Shown here piece after piece: positions 24,901-36,915 of a stretch of DNA of 64,000 nucleotides (positions are counted from its first letter, which is position 1; every line of letters begins with the position of its first letter). Source of the DNA: Cryptomeria japonica (Eukaryota; Streptophyta; Pinopsida; Cupressales; Cupressaceae); assembly GCF_030272615.1 (NCBI RefSeq), contig NC_081406.1, positions 260,387,386 through 260,451,385 of the forward strand, in the 5' to 3' direction. The notes under the pieces were generated by a model that did not search any database, was not told where the DNA came from, and worked only from the letters and a program-made list of their open reading frames with translations. A program made the position numbers and the translations under genes.

Positions 24901-25886
24901 GAAAAGAACACTGAATCAAAATTATACTGGAGGCACACGAAAACAGGGAGGTGAATTAATTTTTGCCTGTGGTAGCTTTTGCTACCCTACGGTAGTACTG
25001 CTACCAACCCCCCCCCCCCCCACAAATTCTTTTTTTTTTTTTTTTTTTCAAATTAAATTAAAATTTTTTAATCTAACACAGAGATTAAAATTTCAAATAT
25101 ATATAATTTTTTTAACAGAGATTGTAAAATCTCTACATCTCCATTCTGAAACAACAGAGTCAAAAACACAGTATAAAAATAATTTTAAAAAGGAGTAAAA
25201 CTAAAAATTACACTAATTAATTACTGGTAAAGAACTCATAAAAACAACCAAACTCTGTGACAAAACAGAAAAGGCAAAACCCCATTTCTTTTACAAAAAT
25301 TTCCTCCATAAGCCCAATTTTTCTTTTAACCCAATTTCTAATGATTTTCCTCAACCAGGAAGAACATAAAATCGCATAACATAGAGAGAGAATTTATTTG
25401 GAACAAAGGAGGGTAAATCTGGCAAAATTTTGCCAGCATAACCCCCTATAATTTCACCATATCAAAGCTAAATAGTTACACAGAAAAGAAATAAATAACA
25501 CATTTAACTATATACAGAATCAAGACTCAACCAGAAATGGAAGATAACCATATTCTATTAAATCTTTCTTTTGCAAATACACACCAGAAAACTACAGAGA
25601 AAGGAAAGATATTTGAGCTAATATTAAGGATAAATAACCAGGCAGAAGCCATCCAACCTTGGAAGATTTCCTAGAAGATCTTGAAGAAGAGCTCAGCCCT
25701 GCAACCAAGTTTCCAAGCCAATCCCTCTTACCAGCAATCCTCTGATTTTTACTTCAACAACAAAATAATGCTTCCAAAATAATTTCTTTCTCCAAAAATC
25801 TCTGCCTCCTTCCCGTGAATTCCCAGGAATAATCCAATAAAATATATTTAACCTAGACTTTTAGGTTGAAAATATTTTTCCCAAAA

Positions 25887-25890
25887 ACAT
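25887..25890. repeat. Target duplication ACAT, left copy
   Basis: Repeated at 39187-39190. The uninterrupted left LTR has a single AAAAACATAATATTT at this place, so the duplication is shown directly by the empty-site allele. Confidence 0.85.
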
Positions 25891-25914
25891 GGGTATGTGC
25901 ACAAAGATGGTGGT
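25891..25914 (+). repeat. Left terminal inverted repeat
   Basis: GGGTATGTGCACAAAGATGG then TGGT, matching the reverse complement of 39163-39186 at 23 of 24 positions. A second matching block, AAGTGGACAC, follows a short unmatched spacer on both sides (left about 25920-25929). Confidence 0.9.
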
Positions 25915-25957
25915 CAAATAAGTGGACACCACCCAAAAAAAAACATGGAAAAACAAG

Positions 25958-26165
25958 CAGCGCATACGCGGTTTTAAAATTTGAAATTCCGCATATGCGC
26001 TCAGGTTTGTTCTTCCCGAGCCTAGAGAGGATAGCGCTTACGCACTGCTTTTAGGAAAATGAACGCATACGTGCTACGCCTCAGAAAATGAGCATGTACG
26101 CGCTGCTCATAGGAAAATGAGTGCATACATGCTAATAATCGAAATATAACCGCATACGTGGTGCC
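25958..26165 (+). repeat. Left subterminal motif cluster
   Basis: About seven copies of a motif near CGCATACGCGCT or its variants (CGCATACGTGCT, GCATGTACGCGCTGC, GTGCATACATGCT) occur within 210 bp. They are often spaced by a phrase like TAGGAAAATGA. They lie between the terminal repeat and the start of the plus-strand gene. In CACTA and similar transposons such arrays bind a transposon-encoded protein; that role here is inference. Confidence 0.8.
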
Positions 26166-26290
26166 TGGTAAAAAAAAAATTTAAAAAAAATTGGGTCTCA
26201 TTTACTCGTGAATAGTGTGTTTTTTACTTCGTTTTTTACCCATTTCTTCTCTTAAACCGTGAACGGGGTGCTATATTTGTCCTCCAAGTT

Positions 26291-28883
26291 ATGGATCAAG
26301 GTTAGCTTTTGTTTATTTTTGTCTTTCTTTCCTGTTTGTTCAATTTGTTTTACATTTTGAATTTAACTTCATTAATTTTGATTAGGTTTTTTTATTTTTT
26401 GTTTCAAAAATCAGATTCTTCTGATCCAGAACAAGAACAACCAAATGCACCTCCTGAAAACACACAAGAACAAGCCCCAATTCCTCCTTTTGACCGCACA
26501 CCTGGAAGACAAGAGTAATTAATTAATCAATTAGGACAAAATACGTCTAAAATCAATAGACTGGTTGTTAAATTGAAAAATTCTGAACTTGAGCATCATC
26601 AATCCCTCGCCACTAGCCTAGAAACATTAGCTAGTGGTGCCATAGATGTTTCCACACAAATTACCAAATGGGGAAGCTTTAGGGATAGGTGTCGTCAATT
26701 CTATGTCGATGGGCTATCGTACAATGGAGTAAAAAACAAAAATATTAGCAAACATCAAATATGTGCCCTTTTCGTTGATCCCAAAATTGGTCAGTCATTA
26801 CCTCCTAATGCAAAGAGGTTTCCCATACATTGGTGTACCAATGTGCAGATGAAGAATCATTTTTGGCAGAGGTGGTGGATGGTCTTTGATGATCCACCTT
26901 GTAATAACTATGAGGTGCCATTATATTTTTTGAGAAAAGTATACTGTGAGTTTGTGCTCAATGTGCGCCCAAACTATTTTGACATGAGAGAGTTCCATGG
27001 TAGAGGTGGTGGTTCTACCCAAGATAGACCTGGAGCCTGTAGGCGATTACCCGCAAAGAGTTGTCGCCCCCTAGCACCCAAACCCAAGGTGCATTAGGTT
27101 GTCCCTGTAGAGCTAAAAGAGTCGATGGAGCTACAAACTCTTCAGGCGGCCACAACATTGACTAGTGCCATCATCCAACATGGGACATCATTAGCACACC
27201 CTATTGTATTGGATGATGAGCCATTAGGTGGCGACAAAGAACCCATCCAGCATATGTGTGTCAGTTGCTCGGGGATATGCTCGGGGGTAGATGATGCAGC
27301 CGATGCAGATGGATCCTCATCTCATCTATGCACGATTTGCGGGAGTAGATGTCAGGACCACACGATTGAGGATTTCGCGTTGACAGATGAGTTGATGGAC
27401 ATGGTGTTTGTCCATGAGCCACAGACATAGGTGTGTTGATTTGAATTCATAGCATTTTATTTATCAATCACTTTAAATTTGTAATTACATAAATGAATTT
27501 TCATTTATACATCGATTTAAATTGAGACAAATAATATGCATTTCAGGATGCAATAGCGGTATCCCATACTCCTTCCCCAGTTACTATAGCTGCAACTTTG
27601 ATGCCTGAGGTATAAATTTGTAACATGTTAAAATAGAATAGTACACTTTGAATTCAAAAAAATACAATATATACTAACTATATTTAATGCTTGGTCCAAT
27701 TTTTTGGTTTGTAGGTGTTGACAGGGGGCGAAATGTCCCAGATTGATTACATCACTCTCTCAGCGATCGATTTTGGCCTACAAGGCTATACGGTATCATA
27801 TTTTGTACAACCCTTTTTATGTATTGTTTTGATGGAATATTCAAGTCATTTAATTTTAGATTTTTAAAATTATGTTTAATTTATTATCTGTACTAATATT
27901 TCATGTTAATTTTGTTTTTTTAGGGTACCCCCTCTGCATCTAGGGCTCATCCTAAGAAAAAGGATTCCTCGAAGACGCCAAAATGTAGGAAAAGGTAATT
28001 GAACACATTTTTAGTTGTCCAATTGTTTGAAAATGTTGAAATCAAGTATTAGTTGGGGTTTGTAGATTGATTAGTGTTTTTTGTCTATTTTACATGTACA
28101 GTGGCCATTGAGCTATGTGGATTTGTTGAATGCACCTGATTCACCCGTGGATCAAGAGAGGGCAGAGGTATGTATCTCTACTTTATTTTCTTGATTTCAT
28201 GATTATATGCATGCATACATGTGAACTTGTGATATAAATTATAATCTTATTATTTTTTCATACAGGAAATATCCATACCTATTTCATCAATGGCGAACCC
28301 TCCTCCTTGCACTGGAGAAGCATCTCAGGATCCGATACATTTTTGTCTGATATGTAAAATTAATTGTTTTTAACCTTCAATACTTATTATTATATTAATT
28401 GTATTTAATCTTTGAACATTTTTTGTATAGGTAATAGCGACAATTTCTACATCGATGGTGAGCCATCCTCAGTCCATTGGAGAAGCATCTCAGGCACAGG
28501 TACGTCATTGTTCTCTATATTATAGCTTTTAAGTGTTTTTGATATATTTATGTTAGTACATTGTATTAATTGTACATTTAATCTACAATAGACCCCTTCG
28601 CAGTACGGCCATAATGTGGATCCATTTAAGTATGTCTTCAAGAAAACTCCTAAGAGTGACAAGGAGAGGAGAGCGAAGACATTAGCTCCTAGATCAGCCA
28701 ATGAGGTAATCTACATTTCAATTGCAAAGGAATTAAAGTTAAATGCATAGTTATGTTGTTAATTGTGAACTATTTTCTACAAAAGAATTCTAACTTGGCT
28801 TTTGAATTGTGGTTTTGCAGCCATCTACAGAACCATGTACTGCATTGAAGAGGCTTGATTTTGATGATCCACCACAAGTTTAG
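26291..28883 (+). pseudogene. Ten-exon gene of the DNA transposon, product unrecognised
   Basis: Predicted exons are 26291-26300, 26415-27430, 27547-27609, 27715-27792, 27924-27994, 28102-28167, 28266-28328, 28431-28499, 28592-28705 and 28821-28883, giving about 540 codons. Most small exons are whole codons long with phase-0 GT..AG introns and are open throughout. The ATG exon joins in frame to SSDPEQEQ. Exon 2 has a WGSFRDRCRQFYVDG and HWCTNVQMKNHFWQRWW region. It then has two Cys clusters (CVSCSGIC and CTICGSRC) that could bind zinc, and later exons are Pro/Ser-rich with a basic KTPKSDKERR patch. Stops at 26516, 27095 and 27428 each fit a CAA or CAG to TAA or TAG change. The exon 7 donor is GA instead of GT, and the exon 5-6 phase is off by one. 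I do not recognise the family; an accessory DNA-binding protein of the transposon is a guess. Confidence 0.75.
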
Positions 28884-29360
28884 GATCATATAGTGTTAGT
28901 TTTGGTCATAGAATGACCAATACATGTAGATATATTCTACACTTTTATTGTATATCGATTTGGACATGGCATATGCCACATTTTTGTAATACTTGTATTG
29001 ACTTGGTAGACATGCCTTTTTTTAAATATATAAATATCGATATTTGATCCAATAAATGTGTACTAAGTTCATTATTTTGTATTCGCTGTATTTTATGGTT
29101 GTCCTTTTATTAATTTAAATGAATATTTGCATATGTAATCAACAATATGAATATAAACAACAAAAATATATGATATAAAACATTGCAATCCTGGAATATG
29201 ATTTGATAAAATTTCTAAAATGTTGAATTAACCCTACAAAACTCCTTGTTTTTAGTTCATTATTGTGTATTTGTTGTATTTGGTGGCTACCCTTTTATAA
29301 ATTTAAATGAATATTTGCATATATAATCAACAATATGAATATAAATAACAATATGTGTTT
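28884..29360. other. AT-rich spacer downstream of the ten-exon gene
   Basis: Noncoding. It has an internal direct repeat: a phrase of about 50 bp with 'aatgaatatttgcatat' and 'caacaatatgaatata' appears near 29120-29160 and again near 29300-29345. It could be the 3' UTR and terminator region of the gene. Confidence 0.5.
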
Positions 29361-29369
29361 GGTGCGAGA

Positions 29370-32018
29370 GCACCCTCACGCTTGCAATGGTTAAATTTTG
29401 TTCATCGTGTGCATAAACCGACATTGCGAGCACGTCCGGGTGGGCAGGTTTACGCTAGGCATGCCCTTGTCGTGCATCCCAAAGCGTTGGAACGTTGAGA
29501 GTCATACCATACCGGTGCAATCTCTCAATTGCCCTGAGTCCAAAAAATTATCAAAACTTGACGGATTGTTTCTTCAAATCCAAGACACATATGGTTGATC
29601 TATTTGAACTCATGGGGTTACATGAGGCTCCTCTACAATGGCCTGTCTCAGTTTTTTATGAGTCAGAGGCATTTTCGATTGGTAGCATTTTTTCGCCTAC
29701 TACAAAAATCATCAGTTGCATGTAATGCAAAGTTGCCAGATTGGCTAGAATTGATTCGGTTCGTCATGTGCACAAACCAACATCACGAGCATGTCTAGGT
29801 GGGTAGGTTTACGCTAGGCATGCCCTGTCGTGCATCCCAAATCGTCGAAATGTCGAGAGTCATACCGTACCGGTGCGATCTCTCAAGTGCCCTGAGTCCA
29901 AAAAATTGTCAAAACTTGATAGACTGTTTCTTCAAATCCAAGACACATATGGTCGATCTGTTTGAACCCGTGGGTTCAAATGAGGCTCCTCTACAATGGC
30001 CTGTCTTGGTTTTTGACGAGTCGGAGCCATTTTCGATTGGTAGCATTTTTTTGCCTGCTGCAAAAACCATGCAATGCAAAGTTGCCAGATTGACTAGAAT
30101 TGATTTAGTTCATCGTGTGCACAAACCGACATCGCGATTGCGTCCAGGTGGGAAGGTTTACGCTAGGCATGCCCCTGTCGTGCATACCAAAGCATCGGAA
30201 TGTCAAGAGTCATACCATACCGATGGGATCTCTCAAGTGCCCTAAGTCCAAAAAATTGTCAAATTTTGACGGACTGTTTCTTCCAATCCAGGACACATAT
30301 GGTCGATCTATTTGAACCTGTGGGGTTGTGTGAGGCTCCTCTACAATGGCCACTCTCCGTTTTTGACGAGTCGAAGCCATTTTTGATTGTAGCATTTTTT
30401 TTGCCTGCTGCAAAAACCGTCAGTTGCATGTGATGCAAAGTTGCCAAATTGGCTAGAATTGATTCGGTTCGTCGTGTCCAAAAACCGACGTCATGAGCGC
30501 ATCTAGGTGGGTAGTTTTACGCTAGGCATGCACCTTTCATGCATCCCAAAGCACTGAAACATCGAGAGTCATACCGTACCGGTGCGATCTCTCAAGTGCC
30601 CTAAGTCCAAAAAATTATCAAATTTTGACAGATTGTTTCTTCCAATCCAGGACACATATGGTTGATTTTTTTGAACCCGTGGGGTCATGTGAGGCTCCTC
30701 TACAATGGCCTCTATCCATTTTTGATGAGTCAGAGCCATTTTCGATTGGTAGCATTTTTTGCCTACTGCAAAAACCGTCAGTTGCATGCAATGCAAAGTT
30801 GCCAGATTGGCTAGAATTGATTCGGTTCATCATGTGCACAAAATGACATCACGAGCACGTCCAAGTGGACAGGTTTACGCTAGGCATACCCCTTTCGTGC
30901 ATCCCAAAGCACCGAAGCGTCGAGAGTCATACTGTACCGATGTGATCTCTCAAGTGCCCCGAGTCAAAAAAATTGTCAAATTTTGATGGATTGTTTCTTC
31001 CAATCCAGGACATATATGGTCGATTCGTTTGAACCCATGGGGTCACTTGAGGCTCTTCTATAATGGCCTCTCTCTTTTTTTGATGAGTTGGAGCCATTTT
31101 CGATTGGTAGCATTTTTTCACCTGCTGCAAAAACCGTCAGTTGCATGCAATGCAAAGTTGCCAAATTGGCTAGAATAGATTCAGTTCGTCGTGTGCACAA
31201 ACCGAACGAGCACATCTAAGTGGGCAGGTTTACGCTAGGCATGCCCTTTTCGTGCATCCCAAAGCACTGAAACGTCAAGAGTCATATCGTACCGGTGCGA
31301 TCTCTCAAGAGCCCTGAGTCCAAAAAATTATCAAATTTTGACGGATTGTTTCTTCCAATCCAAGACACATATGGTCGATTCGTTTGAACGCGTGGGGTTG
31401 CATGAGGCTCCTCTACAATGGCCTCTCTTTGTTTTTGATGACTCAGAGCCATTTTTGATTAGTAGCATTTTTTCGCCTGCTGCAAAAATCGTCAGTTGCA
31501 TGCAATGCAAAGTTGCCAGATTCACTAGAATTTATTCGATTCATCGTGTGCACAAACCGACATCACAAGCGCATCTGGATGGGAAGGTTTACACTAGGCA
31601 TGCCCCTGTCATGCATCCCAAAGCACTAAAATGTCGAGAGTCATACTATACTGGTGCGATCTCTCAAGTGCCCTAAGTCCAAAAAATTATCAAATTTTGA
31701 CAGATTGTCTTCCAATCCACGACACATATGGTCAATCTGTTTGAACCCGTGGGGTCGCATGAGGCTCCTCTACAATGTCCTCTCTCCATTTTTTACGACT
31801 CGGAGTCATTTTCGATTGGTAGCATTTTTTCGCCTACTGCAAAAGTCGTCAATTGCATGCAATGCAAAGTTGCAAGATTGGCTAGAATTGATTCTGTTCG
31901 TTGTGTGCACAAACCGATGTCACAAGCACGTCGGGGTGGGCAAGTTTACGATAGGCATGCCCCTGTCATGCATCCCAAAGCATCGAAACATCAAGTGTCA
32001 TACCCTGCTGACGCAATG
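29370..32018. repeat. 358-bp tandem array, about 7.5 units
   Basis: The block TACGCTAGGC (with variants) recurs at 29451, 29810, 30159, 30518, 30876, 31231, 31590 and 31947, giving periods of 359, 349, 359, 358, 355, 359 and 357 bp. Units differ by scattered substitutions. Each has GTGCACAAACCGAC, CGTGCATCCCAAAGC and CAAAAAATTATCAAA blocks. Open frames of up to 149 codons cross unit borders in different frames, so they are not evidence of a protein. Confidence 0.92.
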
Positions 32019-32301
32019 TAGAAGTTGCTTGACAACTTTTTTGACAATTTTTTTGACAACAATGACAATTTTTGCTCAAATTGTATCTAGTCTCAATCTA
32101 TGACCCAATAATGACTCAAATAATTCTCCATGATTATACAAGAATCAAGAATGCTCATGATTGACCAGGGACACATCACATATACTCAAAACATAGTCAC
32201 AAAACATTGACACACAAAATAGTCACAAAACATTGTCACATATTATTCAAAAATTTGCCTCTAAATATGGTCAAATCAGCTCTTGGCTATTTGATTATAC
32301 A

Positions 32302-32540
32302 AAAAAATGTCTTACAAATCATCTCATGGGCTTTTATACAAAATTTGGCATTACAATATGTGCCATTCAACTCATCACCATTTTAATATACAAATCATCT
32401 CATGGGCTTTTATACAAAATTTGACATTACAATATGTGTGATTCAACTCATCGCCATTTTAATATACAAATCATCTCATGGGCTTTTATACAAAATTTGG
32501 CATTACAATATGTGCGATTCAGCTCATCGCCATTTTAATA
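32302..32540. repeat. 76-bp tandem repeat, three units plus decayed copies
   Basis: ATCTCATGGG recurs at 32321, 32397 and 32473. The unit carries TTTTATACAAAATTTGGCAT and CAATATGTG. Weaker copies continue to about 32640. Confidence 0.88.
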
Positions 32541-32721
32541 TACAAAATTTGGCATGTACATATGTACAAATCAACTCATTGCCATTTAAATATACAAAAT
32601 TATGCCCCTAAACATGTAAAAATCAACGCATGGGCATTTATATATACATAAAACGAATATAGAACAATTCGTCAATGATTTATACAAAATTCTCAAAATC
32701 ATTATACTCTGAACCATAGAA

Positions 32722-34116
32722 TCAATCAAGTGAGCCTTCAAGATCGGCTCTAACCCGTATTGTGTCAAGTATTGCCTCATAGTCAAATTCACAAACTTTC
32801 CATAAAATCTTGTTATGAGGTCTACCACGATACTTCATCAAATGAATATTTGTTGTAACAACAAGGTTAGAGAAATGAAGAGTATGTCTGTGTGTTTCAA
32901 AGTCCTCGAACAACCAAACATCAGAATTCTTGATAGGGTATCTCCGAAGCCATGTTCCTATCATGACAACAGACCCTATTGGGTACTCAATACCCTCTCC
33001 GTCAATGATTGCGGTTGTCAATTTCTTTTAGGCTCAACACAACAACACAAATAGTAATATGTTCCTTCTTCATTATTCTCTTTTGCAACAATTGCATACA
33101 CATGACCTGCATTTTATAAAGTGTTAATTAATACAAAAAATAAAGTATGATGTACAACAAAATGAACCAAAAACAATACTTGCAAAAAAATAACTCAAAA
33201 AATCACCTGAATCCACTAGGTCGGATGCATGGTCAAAATCCACTGATGTCTCCATCTAGCTCAATTCTAGTGCTTTGGGAATTTGATATAATCAATGGGA
33301 ACCAATGGTCTACAAGACCATTTGTCAACCCACTCTTGTGATTCACATTCTTCCCACAAACAACACACGCATGAAAAGAAAAAACATACCATCTATCTCG
33401 TATAAATTACCAGTGAACTTGAATTTGAACTCATAAATAAGTGCATGTCACTCGATCCTACAACTGTACAACTATCTAGATAGTTTTCAATGTTAGATTC
33501 AGTGATCAACCAAAAATATCTACGAACCAATGACATACCTGGATTACCTGGACCCATCGTAGACTTACACCATCACACAATTTTTTATGCATCTATCAAC
33601 TCAGCACCACCTTCATACTTCAATTCTTCCCTAGCTAGGGCTTTTTTCACACATGCTCCTACACCATCGTGCTCTTCCTTACCATGTCCAGCCTCAGTGA
33701 AATTCCAAAAATGTTGTACACTGCTTGTCACATGCATCCTTGTTAACCAATAAAACATCCTTGCATTCTTGAATTGTGCAGTGTTAACATCGGTGAATGA
33801 TTCTAGGAGGTGTTAACATTGGTGCATTATGTACATTCAATTCATCAAGTAGAGAAGGTGTAATATGTTCATCATTTAATTGATTATTCAATGTGTTATC
33901 TTCTTCAATTGCATTAGGTTCAAACGGTAAATCAAATTTCTCTTCTTCAATTGCATTAGGTGTCTTATATTCGTTTGGTAAATCGAATTGAGATGTTGAG
34001 GATGACATACCTTCTTCTCCCATTGTTCTTATGTCACGTAATTTCTTCATACGCTACCTTTGTCTTTCTTTTTGAGCCTCTCATTGTTCCATCGTTCCTC
34101 GCTTGTTCTTTCCCAT
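32722..34116 (-). pseudogene. Decayed DDE-transposase-like gene of the DNA transposon
   Basis: The minus strand starts MGKNKRG at 34116 with two in-frame stops (TGA, TAG), then an acidic N-terminal part to 33784. After a frame change comes TDVNTAQFKNARMFYWL, then WNFTEAGHGKEEHDG with VGACVKKAL, ending at a GT donor (33389). A further exon reads CESQEWVDKWSC down to 33207. It splices in phase to HVYAIVAKENNEEG (33106) and, after a one-base shift, to the C-terminus at 32722. The D..QFKN and GHGK..DG.GA..K series is one I associate with uncharacterised DDE-type transposase proteins. A frame jump at 33784 between two ATGTTAACAC copies suggests an internal deletion that removed the first part of the catalytic domain. 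Confidence 0.65.
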
Positions 34117-34320
34117 GTTTGATATCGGTTGTCCTAAATAGAATCATATTACATATATATGTAAACAAAAGTTCATAAACAAACAAATAACCATAAATTC
34201 AATCATTTGAAATCATTTGAACAACAATTCAATCATTTGAAATCATGCAAAAACAAAAAATTCACTTACTTCTATGTATAAAACAGTGATAGAAGTGCAG
34301 ACATAGTTCCAGTGGGGCCT

Positions 34321-34355
34321 TCAACGACCTCAAAAACTTCTTTTGAGGTCGTTGA
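34321..34355. repeat. Perfect 15-bp hairpin upstream of the transposase-like gene
   Basis: TCAACGACCTCAAAA, a 5-base loop, then TTTTGAGGTCGTTGA. It is transcribed as the 5' region of the minus-strand gene if transcription starts near the motif cluster at 34388-34615. Confidence 0.85.
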
Positions 34356-34387
34356 GGCTCTTGGGCAACTAAAACTATGTCTATAAA

Positions 34388-34615
34388 CCGCGTACGCGCT
34401 GTTAGTCCATAAAATGTTGACAAGCCCAACGGTATTCTTTTTTCCCATTCTCGACTAATAAGTAGCACGTATGAGCTCCTAAGCCTAAAAAAAGTTATCA
34501 CATGGTAACGAATAATGGGCTCAGTAAAAGTAATATGTACCGCATACGCACTCCTTTGCCTTAAAAAATTTATGGCAGGGTAGTGAACTAATAGTTTCAG
34601 TACCCCGTACGTGCT
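34388..34615. repeat. Internal subterminal-type motif cluster
   Basis: Copies near CGCGTACGCGCT (34388), AGCACGTATGAGCT (34463), CGCATACGCACT (34541) and CCGTACGTGCT (34605) lie just upstream of the minus-strand gene. They mirror the left cluster upstream of the plus-strand gene. Confidence 0.7.
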
Positions 34616-34639
34616 ATTGGTAGTAGAAAAGATGTGAAT

Positions 34640-34933
34640 GAAAAGGGAGGGGGAGAGAGAGAGAGAGAGAGGGGGGGGGGGAGTAGGGTGGAGGGAGAGA
34701 GGAGGGGGCGGAAGGGAACGAGGGAGGGAGAGAGGGAGAGAAGAGGGAGGAGGGAAGGAGGGAGAGGGAGAGAGAGGGAGAGGGAGAGAGAGAGAGGGAA
34801 GGAGGGAGAGGGAGAGAGGGAGAGAGAGAAAGAGAGGGGGAGGGAAGGTAAGAGAGAGGGAGAGAGGTAGAGGGAGGAGAGAGGGAGAGAAGAGGGGGGG
34901 CTGGGAGAGAAGAAGGGTATGGAGGAAGAGAGG

Positions 34934-34966
<33 letters not shown>

Positions 34967-36017
34967 GGAGAGGTAGAGGGAGGGAGAGAAGGGGGGGAGG
35001 GAAGGAGGGAGAGGGAGAGAGAGAGAGAGAGGGAAGGAGGAGAGGGAGAGAGAGGGGGAGAGAGGGCGAGAGGTAGAGGTAGGGAGAGAGGGAGAGAAGA
35101 GGGGGGTGGGAGAGAAGAAGGGGTATGGAGGAAGAGAGGGAGAGAAGAGAGGGAGGGAGAGGGGGGAGAGAGAGAGGGAGGGAGAGGGGGGAGGAGAAGA
35201 GGGGGAGGGAAGGAGGGAGAGGGAGAGAGAGAGAGGGAGAGGGAGGAGGGAGAGAGAGAGAGAGAGGAGGGAGAGAGAGAGAGAGGGAAGGTAGAGAGAG
35301 GGAGATAGAGGAGGGAGGGAGAGGGAGAGAAGAGGGGGGGTGGGAGAGAAGAAGGGGTATGGAGGAAGAGAGGGAGAGAGAGAGAGAGGGAGAGGGGGGA
35401 GAGGTAGAGGGAGGGAGAGAGGGAGAGAAGAGGGGGGAGGTAAGGAGGGAGAGAGAGGGAGAGAGAGAGAGGGGGGGAGGGAAGGTAGATAGAGGGAGAG
35501 AGGTAGAGGGAGGGAGAGAAGAGGGGGGAGGGAAGGAGAGAGGGAGAGGGAGGAGAGAGGGAGAGAAGAGGGGGGTGGGAGAGAAGGGGTATGGAGGAAG
35601 AGAGGGAGAGAGAGGGAGAGAGAGAGAGAGAGAGAGAGGTAGAGGGAGGGAGAGAGGGAGGGAGAGATGGAGAGAAGAGGGGGGTGGGAGAGAAGGGGTA
35701 TGGAGGAGAGAGAGAGAGAGAGGGGGGGGGAGAGGTAGAGGGAGAGAGGGAGAGGGAAGAGAGAGAGAGAGAGGAAGGAGGGAGAGGGAGGAGAGAGAGG
35801 GAAGGAGGGAGAGGGAGAGAGAGGGAGAGAGAGGGGGGGAGGAAAGGTAGAGAGAAGGAGAGAGGTAGAGGGTGGGAGAGAGGGAGAGAAGAGGGGGGAG
35901 GGTTGGGAGAGAAGAATGGGTATGGAGGAAGAGAGAGAGAAGAGAGAGAGAGAGAGATGAGAGAGTGAGAGAGAGAGAGAGAGAGAGGGAGGGAGGGAGA
36001 GGGAGAGGGGGAGAGGT

Positions 36018-36049
<32 letters not shown>

Positions 36050-36197
36050 GGGGAGAGAGAGGGAAGGAGGGAGAGGGAGAGAGAGGGAGGGAGAGAGAGA
36101 GGGGGGAGGGAAGGTAGAGAGAGGGAGAGAGGTGGAGGGAGGGAGGGAGGGAGAGAGGGAGAGAAGAGGGGGGTTGGGAGAGAAGAAGGGGTATGAA

Positions 36198-36236
<39 letters not shown>

Positions 36237-36305
36237 AGGGAAGGAGGGAGAGGGAAAGAGAGGGAGAGGGAGAGAGAGAGAGGGAAGGAGGGAGAGGGAG
36301 AGAGA

Positions 36306-36348
<43 letters not shown>

Positions 36349-36680
36349 GGGGAGGGAAGGTAGAGAGAGGGAGAGAGGGAGAGAAGAGGGGGGATGGAAG
36401 GAGGGAGAGGGAGAGGGAGAGAGAAAGGACACAGGACACCATATGACTGATCTCAATTGTGACTAGGAATTACAAAAGAAGATAAAGAGGGAGGGAGAGA
36501 AGAAGAGAAAGACGGATGGGGTATGGATGAAGGCAGAAGGGGAGAGAGCGAGAGAGAGAGAGGGATGGGGCATGGAGGAAGGGAGAAGGGGAGAGAGAGA
36601 GAGAGGGAGAGGGAGATAGGGAGAGAAGGAGGGGGGACGGAGGGAGAGGAAGAAATATCAAATTCGGGACACAATATGAC
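34640..36680. repeat. GA-rich polypurine tract, about 2 kb
   Basis: Nearly pure purine on the plus strand, built from GAGA, GGGA and GGGGG variants. It has a loose higher-order repeat in which 'gggtatggaggaagag' recurs near 34915, 35122, 35355, 35586, 35697 and 35918. Long open frames on both strands (up to 726 codons of Ser/Leu/Pro) are low-complexity artefacts. Confidence 0.93.
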
Positions 36681-36699
36681 ACTATATGACACTATATTA

Positions 36700-36915
36700 T
36701 CCCTATATTATCTCTATAGCACACCATAGGACCTATAACGACACCAAATGGTGTCCTAAGGGGTCATAGAACACCATAGGATCCTTTAGAACACCATATG
36801 ATGTTGTTATGGGTCATTGGTGTCCCGAGGGGTCTTAAGGGGTCACAGGACACCATATGACCTCTTAGGAAACAATATGACCTCTAATGACACCTAAGGG
36901 GTCATATGGTGGGCT
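36700..36915. repeat. Degenerate minisatellite, GGGGTCATAGGACACCATATGA type
   Basis: Short copies of GACACCATATGACC, GGGGTCATAG and TAGGACACCATA are scattered here, with a small palindrome GACACCAAATGGTGTC near 36740. Confidence 0.6.

Larger units (their letters stand above)
22671..25890 (-). repeat. Right LTR, segment 1 (interrupted)
   Basis: Collinear with 13779 to about 16661 of the left LTR. It ends at AAAAACAT, where the 13.3-kb DNA transposon entered. Differences include an expanded TA tract (24470-24900), a shorter palindrome cluster, a C run (25008-25021) and a T run (25030-25049). Confidence 0.9.

Noticed and set aside
24373-24954. Tyr/Ile/Met-rich open frames on both strands
   Set aside because: Translations of TA and CA repeats.
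29398-32103. Open frames in the 358-bp array
   Set aside because: The period is not a multiple of three and the frames shift between units, so no constant protein is encoded.
34262-36456. Open frames of up to 726 codons, Ser/Leu/Pro-rich, minus strand
   Set aside because: Translations of GA-rich simple sequence; both strands and several frames are open for the same reason.
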